A stretch of 64,000 bases of DNA from Spirosoma panaciterrae DSM 21099 (GTDB lineage Bacteria; Bacteroidota; Bacteroidia; Cytophagales; Spirosomataceae), in assembly GCF_000374025.1 (NCBI RefSeq), contig NZ_KB893176.1, forward strand, positions 1-64,000. The letters are read 5' to 3'. Positions 24,791-33,476 of this stretch are shown piece by piece. Position 1 is the stretch's first letter; each line of letters begins with the position of its first letter. The notes beneath the pieces were generated by a model. It saw nothing but the letters and a program-made list of their open reading frames with translations, had not been told where the DNA came from and ran no database searches. A program made the translations under genes and the position numbers.

Positions 24791-26056
24791 TTAATGCTCC
24801 AGAAAATCCAGGTCTTTCCCAAATGTTTCTTCCATTTTCCACAGGCCCAGATACGCGATGGAGATGGTCAGTAGACCCAGTAAAGCGGCTCCGTTAACAA
24901 TCCCCAGCTCCCCTTTGAAAAGCAGAAATAGAGGGGTCATGATGTTGATGCTTCCCCGAACAAAATTGGGTACGGTCGTCGCTACGGTAGCGCGGAGATT
25001 GGTGCCAAACTGCTCAGCGGCAATGGTAACAAATAACGCCCAGTACCCTACCCCAACACCTAAACCTACACAGATGGTATAGAACACCGCTGCCGACTGA
25101 AAAGGCACGTACAGATAGACCGCCACCAGCACTGCCGTTAGCAGCAGAAATAACCCCAGCACTTTTTTCCGGCTGTTCATGTACTGGCTAAATATCCCAC
25201 TGGACAGATCACCAATCGACAGGCCGATGTATTCCCACATGACGGCTTTGCCCGCTACGATGGGTTCACTCAGGTGCAGGGCTTTTCCGAACTCAGGCGA
25301 AAACGTCATCAGGATACCGGCCACAAACCAGACCGGAAGGCCAATCAGGATACAGCGAATGTATTTATTGAACTGGCTCCAGGACGAAAATAACTTCATG
25401 AAGTTGCCTCTGGAAACCGTTTCCCGTTCTTTAACACTGGTGAATATGCCCGATTCGATTACGCTGACCCGCATCAGCAGCAGCAACAGCCCTAAACCGC
25501 CCCCAATGAAGTAGGCATTTCGCCAGGCAAACATATCGGCAATGAAATAGGCCAGTACCGCCCCTAACAGCCCAACCGACGCCACCAGTGAGGTACCATA
25601 CCCCCGGATTTCTTTGGGAAGAATTTCGGCTACCAGCGTGATACCCGCTCCCAGTTCGCCAGCCAGACCGATACCGGCAATGAACCGCAGCAATGCGTAC
25701 TGATCGACCGAGGTGACTACGCCGTTGGCAATATTGGCTAACGAATAAATCAGGATAGACCCAAACAAGACCGACAGCCGTCCCCGCTTATCGCCCAGAA
25801 TCCCCCAGATAATCCCCCCGACCAACAGCCCTGCCATCTGCATATTGATGAGGTAGATTCCGGTGGGTAGCATATCCGCATCACCAACCCCAAGGTCTTT
25901 CAGGCTTTGCACCCGAACAATACTGAACAGCAGCAAGTCGTAGATGTCGACGAAGTACCCCAGTGCCGCTACGATGACGGGGATTTGCAGCAACTGGCGA
26001 ATCAGCGATGTACGACTCACGGTTGTTGGTTTATTCTTGTAAATGGGCTCAGTCAT
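24791..26056 (-). CDS. MFS transporter, sugar-acid/organic-acid type
   Basis: 421 residues from the Met at 26056 (MTEPIYKNKPTTVSR). The frame stays open to 26119, but that extension crosses an intergenic hairpin (26081-26111), so the inner start is preferred. About twelve hydrophobic helices are visible. Motif A-like GDKRGRLSVLFGS follows helix 2, and RFIAGIGLAGELGAGITLVAEILPKEIRG is the MFS sugar/organic-acid signature. The long central loop (KERETVSRGNFMKLFSS) separates the two six-helix halves. It sits between the aldehyde dehydrogenase and lutA, so a monocarboxylate, sugar acid or breakdown product of the same pathway is the likely cargo. Specificity is not readable. Confidence 0.85.
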   Translation of the reverse strand: MTEPIYKNKPTTVSRTSLIRQLLQIPVIVAALGYFVDIYDLLLFSIVRVQSLKDLGVGDADMLPTGIYLINMQMAGLLVGGIIWGILGDKRGRLSVLFGSILIYSLANIANGVVTSVDQYALLRFIAGIGLAGELGAGITLVAEILPKEIRGYGTSLVASVGLLGAVLAYFIADMFAWRNAYFIGGGLGLLLLLMRVSVIESGIFTSVKERETVSRGNFMKLFSSWSQFNKYIRCILIGLPVWFVAGILMTFSPEFGKALHLSEPIVAGKAVMWEYIGLSIGDLSSGIFSQYMNSRKKVLGLFLLLTAVLVAVYLYVPFQSAAVFYTICVGLGVGVGYWALFVTIAAEQFGTNLRATVATTVPNFVRGSINIMTPLFLLFKGELGIVNGAALLGLLTISIAYLGLWKMEETFGKDLDFLEH

Positions 26057-26080
26057 GTTTCGTTTGGGTTTACTGGCGAA

Positions 26081-26111
26081 TTTGTCATCCCGACGAAGGA
26101 GGGATGACAAA
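26081..26111. repeat. Short GTCATCCCGACG-type hairpin
   Basis: TTTGTCATCCC (26081-26091) pairs with GGGATGACAAA (26101-26111); the loop is GACGAAGGA. It has the same arm and loop text as the larger repeats at 28790 and 51203, apparently a minimal copy. It lies between the aldehyde dehydrogenase and MFS genes. Confidence 0.75.
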
Positions 26112-26145
26112 GCCTTCATTTGTAACCGTTATCAATCAAAGGACT

Positions 26146-27612
26146 TTACAGGCCGCCAAAGCACATGTATTTGATTTCGGTAAAGTAGTCCATACCGTAC
26201 TTGGAGCCTTCCCGCCCAATACCGGATTCTTTAACACCCCCAAAGGGAGCCACTTCGGTCGAAATCATGCCTTCGTTGATGCCCACCATACCGTAATCCA
26301 ACGCTTCGGCCACCCGCCAGCAACGGGTAATGTCTTTGCTGTAGAAATAGGCTGCCAGTCCGTAAGGCGTATCGTTTGCCTGCCGAATCACCTCCTGTTC
26401 GTCGGTAAACCGGAAGATGGGTGCTACCGGGCCAAACACTTCATCCTGAGCAATGATCATATCAGATGTAGCATCGGTCAGGATCGTTGGCTGAAAAAAC
26501 AGGCCGTCCAGTTCATGCCCACCCATTTGCACATGAGCCCCTTTAGCCAACGCGTCGGCCACATGACGTTTTACTTTATCAAGCCCTTTTTCATTGATCA
26601 GCGGCCCAATCTGCGACTGGCTGTCCAGCCCATTCCCTACCTGCAAGGCACCTACCGCCTTCGACAGCTTTTCGACAAACGCATCGTAGACGGCATCATG
26701 CACATACAGTCGGTTGACACATACGCAGGTTTGGCCGCTATTACGAAACTTCGACGCCATAGCACCTTTCACAGCGGCATCCAGGTCGGCATCTTCAAAG
26801 ACAATAAAAGGTGCATTACCCCCGAGTTCGAGTGAGATTTTTTTCAAATTCGACGCACACTGCTTCATCAGGAGCTTGCCCGTAGCTGTCGAACCAGTAA
26901 ATGATAGCTTGCGGACTTTACTGTTTTCGCAAAGCTCCAGGCCAACTTCCGCATTTTTTGAGGTAGTGATGGTATTGTACACGCCCGGTGGAAAACCTGC
27001 TTTTTCGGCTAATTCGGCGACCGCTAAAGCAGTCAATGGGGTTTCGGAAGGGGGCTTCACAATGACCGGGCAGCCAGCCGCCAGCGCCGGACCCACTTTG
27101 CGGGTAATCATGGCCAGCGGGAAGTTCCAGGGCGTAATGGTAGCGACCACTCCGATAGACTGTTTGATCGTAACCAGCCGCTTGTCTTTGGTATTGGCCG
27201 GAATCACATCGCCATAGGTTCGACGGGCTTCTTCGGCAAACCACTCGATGAACGACGCGCCATAATCGACTTCGCCCCGGCTTTCGGAGATCACTTTGCC
27301 GCACTCCATAGTCATGAGCCGGGCCAGTTCGTCCTTATTTTCCAGAATCAGCGCGAACCATTTCTTGAGCAACGTAGCCCGTTCTTTGGCCGTCAGCTCA
27401 CGGAAGGCAGGCCAGGCTGCGTGGGCCGCTTCGATGGCCTGTCGCACATCGCTTTGATCCATATCCGTAACCGACGCAATTACCTCGCCCGTAGCCGGGT
27501 TGGTTACGTCGAAGGTATTCCCACTGGCGGCATTCACCCATTGGCCGTTCACATACCCCTGCGTTCGAATAAGCGAATTCAACGCCATACGGTCTTCGGA
27601 AGTGGTCATCAT
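26146..27612 (-). CDS. NAD(P)-dependent aldehyde dehydrogenase (succinate-semialdehyde/lactaldehyde/glycolaldehyde type)
   Basis: A 488-residue complete aldehyde dehydrogenase. Residues VVATITPWNFPLAMITRKVGPAL form the core before the cofactor site, with KPPSETPLTA, then LSFTGSTATGKLL, the catalytic-base Glu in LELGGNAPFIVF (about 265) and the nucleophile Cys in NSGQTCVCVNR (about 300). The ending EVAPFGGVKESGIGREGSKYG is typical of the GabD/AldA group. Close relatives oxidise succinate semialdehyde, lactaldehyde or glycolaldehyde. Placed before LutABC and malate synthase, lactaldehyde or glycolaldehyde would fit, but only by context. The alcohol dehydrogenase gene ends 9 bp upstream. Confidence 0.9.
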   Translation of the reverse strand: MMTTSEDRMALNSLIRTQGYVNGQWVNAASGNTFDVTNPATGEVIASVTDMDQSDVRQAIEAAHAAWPAFRELTAKERATLLKKWFALILENKDELARLMTMECGKVISESRGEVDYGASFIEWFAEEARRTYGDVIPANTKDKRLVTIKQSIGVVATITPWNFPLAMITRKVGPALAAGCPVIVKPPSETPLTALAVAELAEKAGFPPGVYNTITTSKNAEVGLELCENSKVRKLSFTGSTATGKLLMKQCASNLKKISLELGGNAPFIVFEDADLDAAVKGAMASKFRNSGQTCVCVNRLYVHDAVYDAFVEKLSKAVGALQVGNGLDSQSQIGPLINEKGLDKVKRHVADALAKGAHVQMGGHELDGLFFQPTILTDATSDMIIAQDEVFGPVAPIFRFTDEQEVIRQANDTPYGLAAYFYSKDITRCWRVAEALDYGMVGINEGMISTEVAPFGGVKESGIGREGSKYGMDYFTEIKYMCFGGL

Positions 27613-27620
27613 GTTTATCG

Positions 27621-28748
27621 TTAAAAAGTGATTATCTGGCGAATGGCTTCTCCCTTCGCCAGTCGTTCAAATCCTTCGTTTATATCGTCCAGACGGATTT
27701 TGTGCGTCATCAGTTTATCGACGGGCAGCCGACCAGCCTGATAGAGTGAAATGTAAGCCGGAATATCCCGCGCCGGAACACAACTGCCGATGTATGAACC
27801 CTGCAGTGTACGTTCGTCGGCCACCAGCTTAGTTGGTGACAATTGCAACATCTTACTGGGGTGCGGCAACCCAGCCGTAACGGTTTTGCCACCCCGCCCG
27901 GTTGCGTTATAGGTAAACTCCAGCGCAGGAACCACCCCAGCAAACTCGAATCCAATATCGACCCCACCGCGTGTCAGGTCTTTCACCTGCTCAACGGCAT
28001 TCGCTTCCGACGAATCGACCACATGATGCGCACCCAGTTCCAGAGCTTTAGCAAGTTTGTCTTTGTTAACATCGGCCACAATGATTTTACTGGCCCCACC
28101 GGCCAACGCGCCCAGCAACGCAGCAAAGCCGATTCCGCCCATGCCCGTAATGAGTACAGTTTGGCCAAGGGTCAGTTTGGCCGTATTGATCACCGCCCCT
28201 ACGCCCGTCATGATGGCACATCCAAAAAGGGCGGCAATATCGAAGGGTAGGGTTGGGTCGATTTTTACGATGGACTTGCGCGATACCACGCTGTATTCGG
28301 CAAAACCCGACACGCCCATGTGGTGATGAACCGGGTGCTGGTGCTCATCCTGCAGGCGCATGCCACCGTTCATTAATTCGCCTTTGTTGTTGGCAGCCAA
28401 TCCATTGTCGCAAAGGGCCGGGCGTCCGGTCATGCAGGGCATACAATGGCCGCAAATGGGCAGAAATGAAAACACGATGTGATCGCCAACAGCCAGGTCA
28501 TGAACACCCGGCCCCAGCTCGACCACTTCACCAGCGGCTTCGTGCCCAAGTGCCATCGGCATTTGTCGCGGGCGGTTCCCATCGATTACCGACAGATCGG
28601 AATGGCACAGTCCGGCGGCCCTGATTTTTACTAGTACTTCGCCCTCCTGCGGTGCCTGTAAGTCAAGTTCCTGAATCGTCAGTGGTTTGCTGGTGGTGTA
28701 GGGGCGCTCCTTGCCCATTTCGTGTAATACGGCTGCCCTAATTTTCAT
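27621..28748 (-). CDS. Zinc-dependent alcohol dehydrogenase, class III-like
   Basis: A 375-residue medium-chain dehydrogenase. The catalytic zinc ligands lie in AAGLCHSDLSV (Cys about 47) and LGHEAAGEV (His-Glu about 70). The structural zinc loop CGHCMPCMTGRPALC has four Cys. The Rossmann motif is GMGGIGFAALLGA, followed by acidic VADVNKDKL that selects NAD. A stretch of His (DEHQHPVHHHMG) is normal for this subgroup. It would interconvert an alcohol and the aldehyde used by the next gene's product, with propanediol/lactaldehyde or glycol/glycolaldehyde as possible pairs. A large inverted repeat precedes the gene. Confidence 0.9.
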   Translation of the reverse strand: MKIRAAVLHEMGKERPYTTSKPLTIQELDLQAPQEGEVLVKIRAAGLCHSDLSVIDGNRPRQMPMALGHEAAGEVVELGPGVHDLAVGDHIVFSFLPICGHCMPCMTGRPALCDNGLAANNKGELMNGGMRLQDEHQHPVHHHMGVSGFAEYSVVSRKSIVKIDPTLPFDIAALFGCAIMTGVGAVINTAKLTLGQTVLITGMGGIGFAALLGALAGGASKIIVADVNKDKLAKALELGAHHVVDSSEANAVEQVKDLTRGGVDIGFEFAGVVPALEFTYNATGRGGKTVTAGLPHPSKMLQLSPTKLVADERTLQGSYIGSCVPARDIPAYISLYQAGRLPVDKLMTHKIRLDDINEGFERLAKGEAIRQIITF

Positions 28749-28789
28749 ATACTAGTTATGTAAGAACTCAACCTAAAATAGTCAAATAC

Positions 28790-28883
28790 TTTTTTTGTCA
28801 TCCCGACGCAGGAGGGATCTTCTGTAGCCGGAAGCTTTTAAGCCTTACCCAAAGATCCCTCCTGCGTCGGGATGACAAAAAAA
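28790..28883. repeat. 32-bp perfect inverted repeat, GTCATCCCGACG type
   Basis: The left arm 28790-28821 (seven T, then GTCATCCCGACGCAGGAGGG, then ATCTT) is exactly complementary to 28852-28883. It lies between the D-2-hydroxyacid dehydrogenase and alcohol dehydrogenase genes. Outer T/A runs would allow termination in both directions. Confidence 0.85.
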
Positions 28884-28928
28884 GCTAATGTATTTTGACC
28901 TGACCTACTTGGTGATTAATAGCACTAT

Positions 28929-29885
28929 TTACGCGTTAGCTAGTGACGACTCCGTTTTCAAAAACGCTTCGATGTTCTGGCCGACCTTCTCCATCAGCAG
29001 CGTTCGGGCTTCGATACTGGCCCAGGTGACGTGGGGTGTGAGGGCCAGTCGCTCTTTATGTTTTACGTGCAAAAGTGGATTATCGGGCAAAATGGGCTCT
29101 TTGGTAAACACGTCGATACCAGCGGCCGCAATCAGCCCTTCGTCCAGCGCCCTGGCCAGATCAGCTTCGTTGACAATACCCCCCCGACCTACGTTGAGCA
29201 GAATGGCCGATTTTTTCATCTGGACCAATCGGTCGTAATTGATAAAATTGGCCGTGTTTTCGTTTAAAGGGGCGTGGATAGAAACAATATCGCAGGTTCG
29301 TAAAAACTCATCCAGTTCCAGTCGCAGATAGGGTTGCTGAGTATTCTGCCCAGACGTAGAGTAGTACACCACTTCGCAACCAAACGCATACGCAATTTTG
29401 GCTACCTGCCGACCAATATTCCCCAGGCCAACAATGCCAAATCGCTTGCCGGCCAGTTCCCAGAAACCCGGTCCAAAATGGGTGAATATATCAGTTTTAG
29501 CGTATTCACCGTCTTTCACATAGTGATCAAAATAGGGGACATTGACCAGTAGGTGCAGTAGAATGGCAAACGTGCCCTGGGTAACGCTCTGCGTCGAATA
29601 ATCCATGGCGTTCTTTACCGGAATGCCTCGTTTTTCAGCCGCTTCTTTATCAACATTGTTGGTGCCAGTGGCGGCAATACAGATCAGCTTTAGCTTAGGC
29701 GACTGTTCGATGATGGCTTTATCCAGCACCACCTTATTCGAGACAACAACATCGGCATCCCTGATTCGACCCAGCGTTTGATCGGGTTGGGTGGTTTCGT
29801 AGTACGTCACCCGACCAAATTTCTCCAGCAGATTCAGATTCGGAATATCACCAATGGTTTTCGTATCCAGAAACACTAATTCCAT
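28929..29885 (-). CDS. D-2-hydroxyacid dehydrogenase (glyoxylate/hydroxypyruvate reductase type)
   Basis: 318 residues from the Met at 29885 (MELVFLDTKTIGDI); the frame stays open 22 codons further, but that part has no family likeness. Marks are CIAATGTNNVDKEAAEKRGI, the NAD motif GIVGLGNIGRQVAKIA (about 150), NVGRGGIVNEADLARAL with the substrate-anchoring Arg, DVFTKEP with the acid partner, and TPHVTWAS with the catalytic His. Family members reduce glyoxylate, hydroxypyruvate or other 2-oxoacids with NAD(P)H. Next to malate synthase and LutABC, glyoxylate/glycolate chemistry is the simplest guess. Confidence 0.9.
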   Translation of the reverse strand: MELVFLDTKTIGDIPNLNLLEKFGRVTYYETTQPDQTLGRIRDADVVVSNKVVLDKAIIEQSPKLKLICIAATGTNNVDKEAAEKRGIPVKNAMDYSTQSVTQGTFAILLHLLVNVPYFDHYVKDGEYAKTDIFTHFGPGFWELAGKRFGIVGLGNIGRQVAKIAYAFGCEVVYYSTSGQNTQQPYLRLELDEFLRTCDIVSIHAPLNENTANFINYDRLVQMKKSAILLNVGRGGIVNEADLARALDEGLIAAAGIDVFTKEPILPDNPLLHVKHKERLALTPHVTWASIEARTLLMEKVGQNIEAFLKTESSLANA

Positions 29886-29953
29886 AGAAGGGGATCGTAA
29901 ATGGTACTGAGGGAAAGACTGCGAATGGGTTGAAAATACGGAGCAGAGCACGC

Positions 29954-30586
29954 TTACGGAATCGTCCGAACCTTGACTACTACTTTTTTGACTCCGTCGT
30001 AGCCTTCTACTTTATTGGCGGGGTTGTGGGCTTCTTTGGGCGTAACGATGTAGAAAATGCCCGGTTCGGCTACGTAGAATTTCCCCTGATCGGTGGTATA
30101 AAACATAATGTCTTTAGTCGGGCTGTATGCCTCGACCAGATTCGATTTTACTTTCTCGACCGGGATGATGCCGATTTGCTCTTTGCCCTTTACCACAAAA
30201 TGAATGTCGCTGTAGTTCTGGTGGGCTTCAAACTTGTCGTTGGAGATTTCGCGGGGTGGGCCTTCTGAAATGGTCGCATAGACCGCTTCATCGTCGATGG
30301 GGTATTTGCCGGGACGCAGCCGGGTGAAATCGGTATTTTTCAGAAACGCAAAGGCTTTGTCCCAGGCCGCTTTATTGCCATGGTACTGCCGGGCAAACTC
30401 TTCCTTATTGATTACCTCGGCGGGTTTAGCGGGCAGCCCACCCAGCCAGTCCATTTTGGCAAACCACTGGTCGGCCTTTTTCCCCGTCCAGCTTTCGGCC
30501 GACTGGGCGCGTACCGAAACACTCATCAACAAGACCATAGCGACCAATAAGGCCAACGAGCGGTTAACATCCATTTTTCTCATCAC
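29954..30586 (-). CDS. YhcH/YjgK/YiaL-family protein, secreted
   Basis: A 210-residue protein with a signal peptide (SLALLVAMVLLMSVSVRAQ). The mature part has the DUF386 cupin-like core: EAHQNYSDIHFVVKGKEQIG, the KDIMFYTTDQGKFYV strand pair and FYIVTPKEAHNPANKVEG, with His and Glu residues that can bind a metal. E. coli relatives (EbgC, YiaL, YhcH) are cytoplasmic and linked to beta-galactoside, keto-sugar or sialic acid use, perhaps as sugar mutarotases or isomerases. The signal peptide here is typical of the Bacteroidota branch and suggests action on released sugars in the periplasm. It stands between the beta-propeller and the dehydrogenase genes. Confidence 0.82.
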   Translation of the reverse strand: MMRKMDVNRSLALLVAMVLLMSVSVRAQSAESWTGKKADQWFAKMDWLGGLPAKPAEVINKEEFARQYHGNKAAWDKAFAFLKNTDFTRLRPGKYPIDDEAVYATISEGPPREISNDKFEAHQNYSDIHFVVKGKEQIGIIPVEKVKSNLVEAYSPTKDIMFYTTDQGKFYVAEPGIFYIVTPKEAHNPANKVEGYDGVKKVVVKVRTIP

Positions 30587-30621
30587 GGAGTGATTAAAGG
30601 GTTTACGGGATTCTATTTACG

Positions 30622-30685
30622 GTTTTTGATTCAGGTATCCCAGTGTCTGTGAGGACATAGACACTGGGATACCTGAATCAAAAAC
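30622..30685. repeat. 27-bp perfect inverted repeat after the beta-propeller gene
   Basis: 30622-30648 (GTTTTTGATTCAGGTATCCC...) is exactly complementary to 30659-30685, with a 10-nt loop. It starts 7 bp past the propeller stop. The arm sequence differs from the GTCATCCCGA family, but the position and the outer T/A run are the same. Confidence 0.8.
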
Positions 30686-30691
30686 TGAGAC

Positions 30692-31900
30692 CTAGTTCTT
30701 GGTCACCTTTTTCACCTGACCAAGACCGAACTGGTCACCGGCGGCAACAGGCTTACCTCCACTAAAGTGAATTTCAACCATTTTCTCACTTTGTACATCG
30801 TTATGATCCTGATCTTCCAGATTCGCCACGATTTTCCGCGTTTTTACGTCAATAACCTCACCCGTTGCCGGATACGCATATTTGCCATCCAGACTAAACG
30901 TAATCCAGCCGGGCATGTCTTTTAGCGCTATGGTTGTTTTCTGCACAGGCGGCATTACCGTGTTGTCGAATATGTGCAACCGATAGTTATGCCCATCGCA
31001 CAACCAAAGCTCCTTCTCGTCGGGGGTTAAGCCAATGCCGTGGCTGGGGCAACCATGCCGTTTTACTTCACCCATATTCCAGCCTTCGACCACGACCCGA
31101 TGCAGGAATTTGCCTGTCACTAAATCGGCCACCTCGAAACCCAGTAATCCGTTGACGTTCACGTACACGAGCGTCTGCGAACCATTGACCGTGAAGGGAC
31201 GAATATCGGCACTGAATGGACCAACCTGCCGGGAAACGGTATGTGTTTTGGTATCGGCTACATTAAGCATAGTCGATTTCAAGCCTGCCAAATAAACCTC
31301 TTTCCCATCGGGGCCGTAAATCGTATTGTGCGAACCTGAGTTGGTAACAATTTTAGTGATCACATCACCAGTTTTAGCGTCAACAACGTTCCAGTGGGCT
31401 TTTTCGAGCGATGGTGCATAAATAATTTTGCCATCGGGCGATATCGAAATGCGGTCAACGCCACCTTCATATTCTTTTTCCCAGAGGGTTTTTTCGGTAA
31501 CCAGGTCGATACACTGAATGGCTTCCAGCGTGCTGATATAAATACAATTGTAGGCCAGACTCACATCGACACCCTTCACATTGGATGGAACGCCTTTTTT
31601 CGACGAACCCGTGGGAGATGGCATGTCTTTTCTTAACAAACCACCGGGTATCTTGATGAACTTGACAAACTTATGATTATTGTCAATATCGAACACCTGA
31701 ATACCATGCCCACCATAGCCGAGATAGTTCCGAATACCTGGTGTTGCCACGTAGAGCAGGCGCTGTACTTTCGGAGCGGGTTTCGTAGGTTTTGTGGGAT
31801 TAGTGCCCAATTTATCTTTCGAAGCGGTGATCCAAGCGGTTGCCGATATAAAGAGTATACCGCACAAGAGGAGCGAAAAAACGGTTTTTGTCGTCTTCAT
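30692..31900 (-). CDS. Secreted YncE-like beta-propeller protein
   Basis: A 402-residue protein with a signal peptide (hydrophobic SLLLCGILFISATAWITA). Seven-blade propeller repeats are visible: LLYVATPG, GIQVFDIDNNHKF, CIYISTLEAIQCIDLVTEKTLW, RISISPDGKIIYAPS, WNVVDAKTGDVI, EVYLAGLKSTMLNVADTKT, GIGLTPDEKELWLCDG and ITFSLDGKYAYPATGEVIDV. This is the YVTN/YncE-like layout without catalytic residues for sugar cleavage. It directly follows susD, separated by a hairpin, in the position often taken by surface or periplasmic accessory proteins of a PUL. Its ligand is unknown; lactonase-like activity is an alternative. Confidence 0.75.
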   Translation of the reverse strand: MKTTKTVFSLLLCGILFISATAWITASKDKLGTNPTKPTKPAPKVQRLLYVATPGIRNYLGYGGHGIQVFDIDNNHKFVKFIKIPGGLLRKDMPSPTGSSKKGVPSNVKGVDVSLAYNCIYISTLEAIQCIDLVTEKTLWEKEYEGGVDRISISPDGKIIYAPSLEKAHWNVVDAKTGDVITKIVTNSGSHNTIYGPDGKEVYLAGLKSTMLNVADTKTHTVSRQVGPFSADIRPFTVNGSQTLVYVNVNGLLGFEVADLVTGKFLHRVVVEGWNMGEVKRHGCPSHGIGLTPDEKELWLCDGHNYRLHIFDNTVMPPVQKTTIALKDMPGWITFSLDGKYAYPATGEVIDVKTRKIVANLEDQDHNDVQSEKMVEIHFSGGKPVAAGDQFGLGQVKKVTKN

Positions 31901-31969
31901 ACAAGAAAGGTTAAAAGGCTAATTTGGTTATAGATAAATGATGAACCTGTTTACGGTTTCCTGAAAATC

Positions 31970-32013
31970 CTTTTTGTCATTCCTCACCGTAGTCTGTGAG
32001 GAATGACAAAAAG
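31970..32013. repeat. Hairpin 7 bp downstream of the second susD
   Basis: CTTTTTGTCATTCCTCAC (31970-31987) pairs perfectly with 31996-32013. It has the TTTTTGTCATTC arm of the family. It separates susD from the following operon genes. Confidence 0.8.
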
Positions 32014-32019
32014 CAAACG

Positions 32020-33462
32020 TTAATCATAGCCCGGATTCTGTGGGAAAATCGTACGGTCGTTAATCAGTTGAATTTGTGCCAGGGGTATCGGGAATACGAT
32101 ATTACGCGCTTTCATTCCGTACTTCTCCATGACTTTAAGCGCCTGACCTGTTCTCACTAAATCAAACCAGCGATGTCCTTCAAAGGCCAGCTCCCGACGG
32201 CGTTCCAGCACAATCTGATCGCGCAGGTCCGTCTGCGTTATGCTGGTTGCCAGCGCATCGATACCCGCCCGCGTCCGAACCTGATTCAAATAAGGCAGTG
32301 CCTGCGCGGTTTTACCGTTTTCGTTTAATGCTTCGGCATACATCAGCAACACATCGGCGTAGCGGATCACTTTCCAATTGGCCGGGCTATCGTTGGCCGT
32401 ACTGATTTTAACAATGTATTTGCGGGTATAGGCCGACATATTGTTCGACGAAACCAGAAGCGGAATAAACTTACCTGTTGCATCGGTATACCCCCGGCTG
32501 GCGGTTATATCTTTCCGTTTGTCTTTAGCTTCGAACAGATCGAACAGCACCTGGTTGGGCGTATTCTGATCATCGACCGAACCGGCAATGCCATAGAACG
32601 CGATCATCGACGTCACCTTGGGTGTAAATCGGTTGGTGTAAATACTGCCTTCGCCCCCTAAACCCTGTTCATACTCAATGTCGAAAATGTACTCGCTGTG
32701 GTGCTCGTTCTTGTTGTAATCCCACAGGTCGGCCCAGTTGGGCAGCAGAGAATAGCCCATCGTGGTCACCTCCTGAAGTTTGGCTTCCGCTTTGGTAAAA
32801 TCTTTCCGGGTCAGGTATACTTTTCCCAACAACGCTCTGGCCGCTCCCTTCGTAGCCCGCCCTACTTCCGAACCGGCATAGCTGGCGGGTAGCTTACTTT
32901 CGGCATCGAGCAGGTCTTTGATAATGACCTCGTCGTATATTTTATCGACCTTCTCACGCGGAGTTTTGTACGATTCTTCGATGCTAAGGGTTTTGGTTAC
33001 CATCGGCACATCGCCAAAAATCCGAACCAGGTCGAAATAAGCCAGCGCCCGCAGGAATTCCGCTTCGCCAATGTGCCGATTTTTGTTGGTGATCGATGCA
33101 TCGGCCGTAGCAATGCGCTCCAGAATAGTGTTGGCCCGCGTAATGGCTTTGTAGTAATTCCGCCAGGTGGTTATTAGCAAAGGATCGTCGTTGGCCAGGG
33201 TAAAATTATCAATTGCGCCTGCGGTACCTTTCACCAGTTCGTCCCAAACATCGTCGCCCCGGATATCGCCAAAGTAGTACATGTTGGCGTACTGATCCTG
33301 ATAGATTCCGTAGACACCAATAATCGCATCCTGGTAGTCTTTGTCGGTTTTATACAGCACATCGACCGTGACGGTATCGACGGGCAGAATTTCGATAAAA
33401 TCCTTTCGGCAAGCGGTCGTCAGCAACATGACCAGCGCCACCAGAGAAATTGTCTTTTTCAT
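32020..33462 (-). CDS. SusD/RagB-family lipoprotein (second pair)
   Basis: A 480-residue lipoprotein (MKKTISLVALVMLLTTAC, Cys18) with the SusD pattern VDVLYKTDKDYQDAIIGVYG, FLRALAYFDLVRIFGDVPM, GAARALLGKVYLTRKDFTKA and ERRRELAFEGHRWFDLVRTG. It is closely related along its whole length to the SusD at 56395 (compare VLYKTDKDFQDAVVGVYS and GAAKALLGKVYLTRKDFVKA), much more than to that at 14663. It follows its susC by 14 bp. It should hold the glycan at the outer membrane for import by that SusC. Confidence 0.95.
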   Translation of the reverse strand: MKKTISLVALVMLLTTACRKDFIEILPVDTVTVDVLYKTDKDYQDAIIGVYGIYQDQYANMYYFGDIRGDDVWDELVKGTAGAIDNFTLANDDPLLITTWRNYYKAITRANTILERIATADASITNKNRHIGEAEFLRALAYFDLVRIFGDVPMVTKTLSIEESYKTPREKVDKIYDEVIIKDLLDAESKLPASYAGSEVGRATKGAARALLGKVYLTRKDFTKAEAKLQEVTTMGYSLLPNWADLWDYNKNEHHSEYIFDIEYEQGLGGEGSIYTNRFTPKVTSMIAFYGIAGSVDDQNTPNQVLFDLFEAKDKRKDITASRGYTDATGKFIPLLVSSNNMSAYTRKYIVKISTANDSPANWKVIRYADVLLMYAEALNENGKTAQALPYLNQVRTRAGIDALATSITQTDLRDQIVLERRRELAFEGHRWFDLVRTGQALKVMEKYGMKARNIVFPIPLAQIQLINDRTIFPQNPGYD

Positions 33463-33476
33463 TGGAAAAGAAAGGG

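Noticed and set aside
26008..26835. 275-codon plus-strand frame opposite the aldehyde dehydrogenase
   Set aside because: The aldehyde dehydrogenase is complete with its catalytic Cys and Glu. The opposite frame also crosses the intergenic hairpin.
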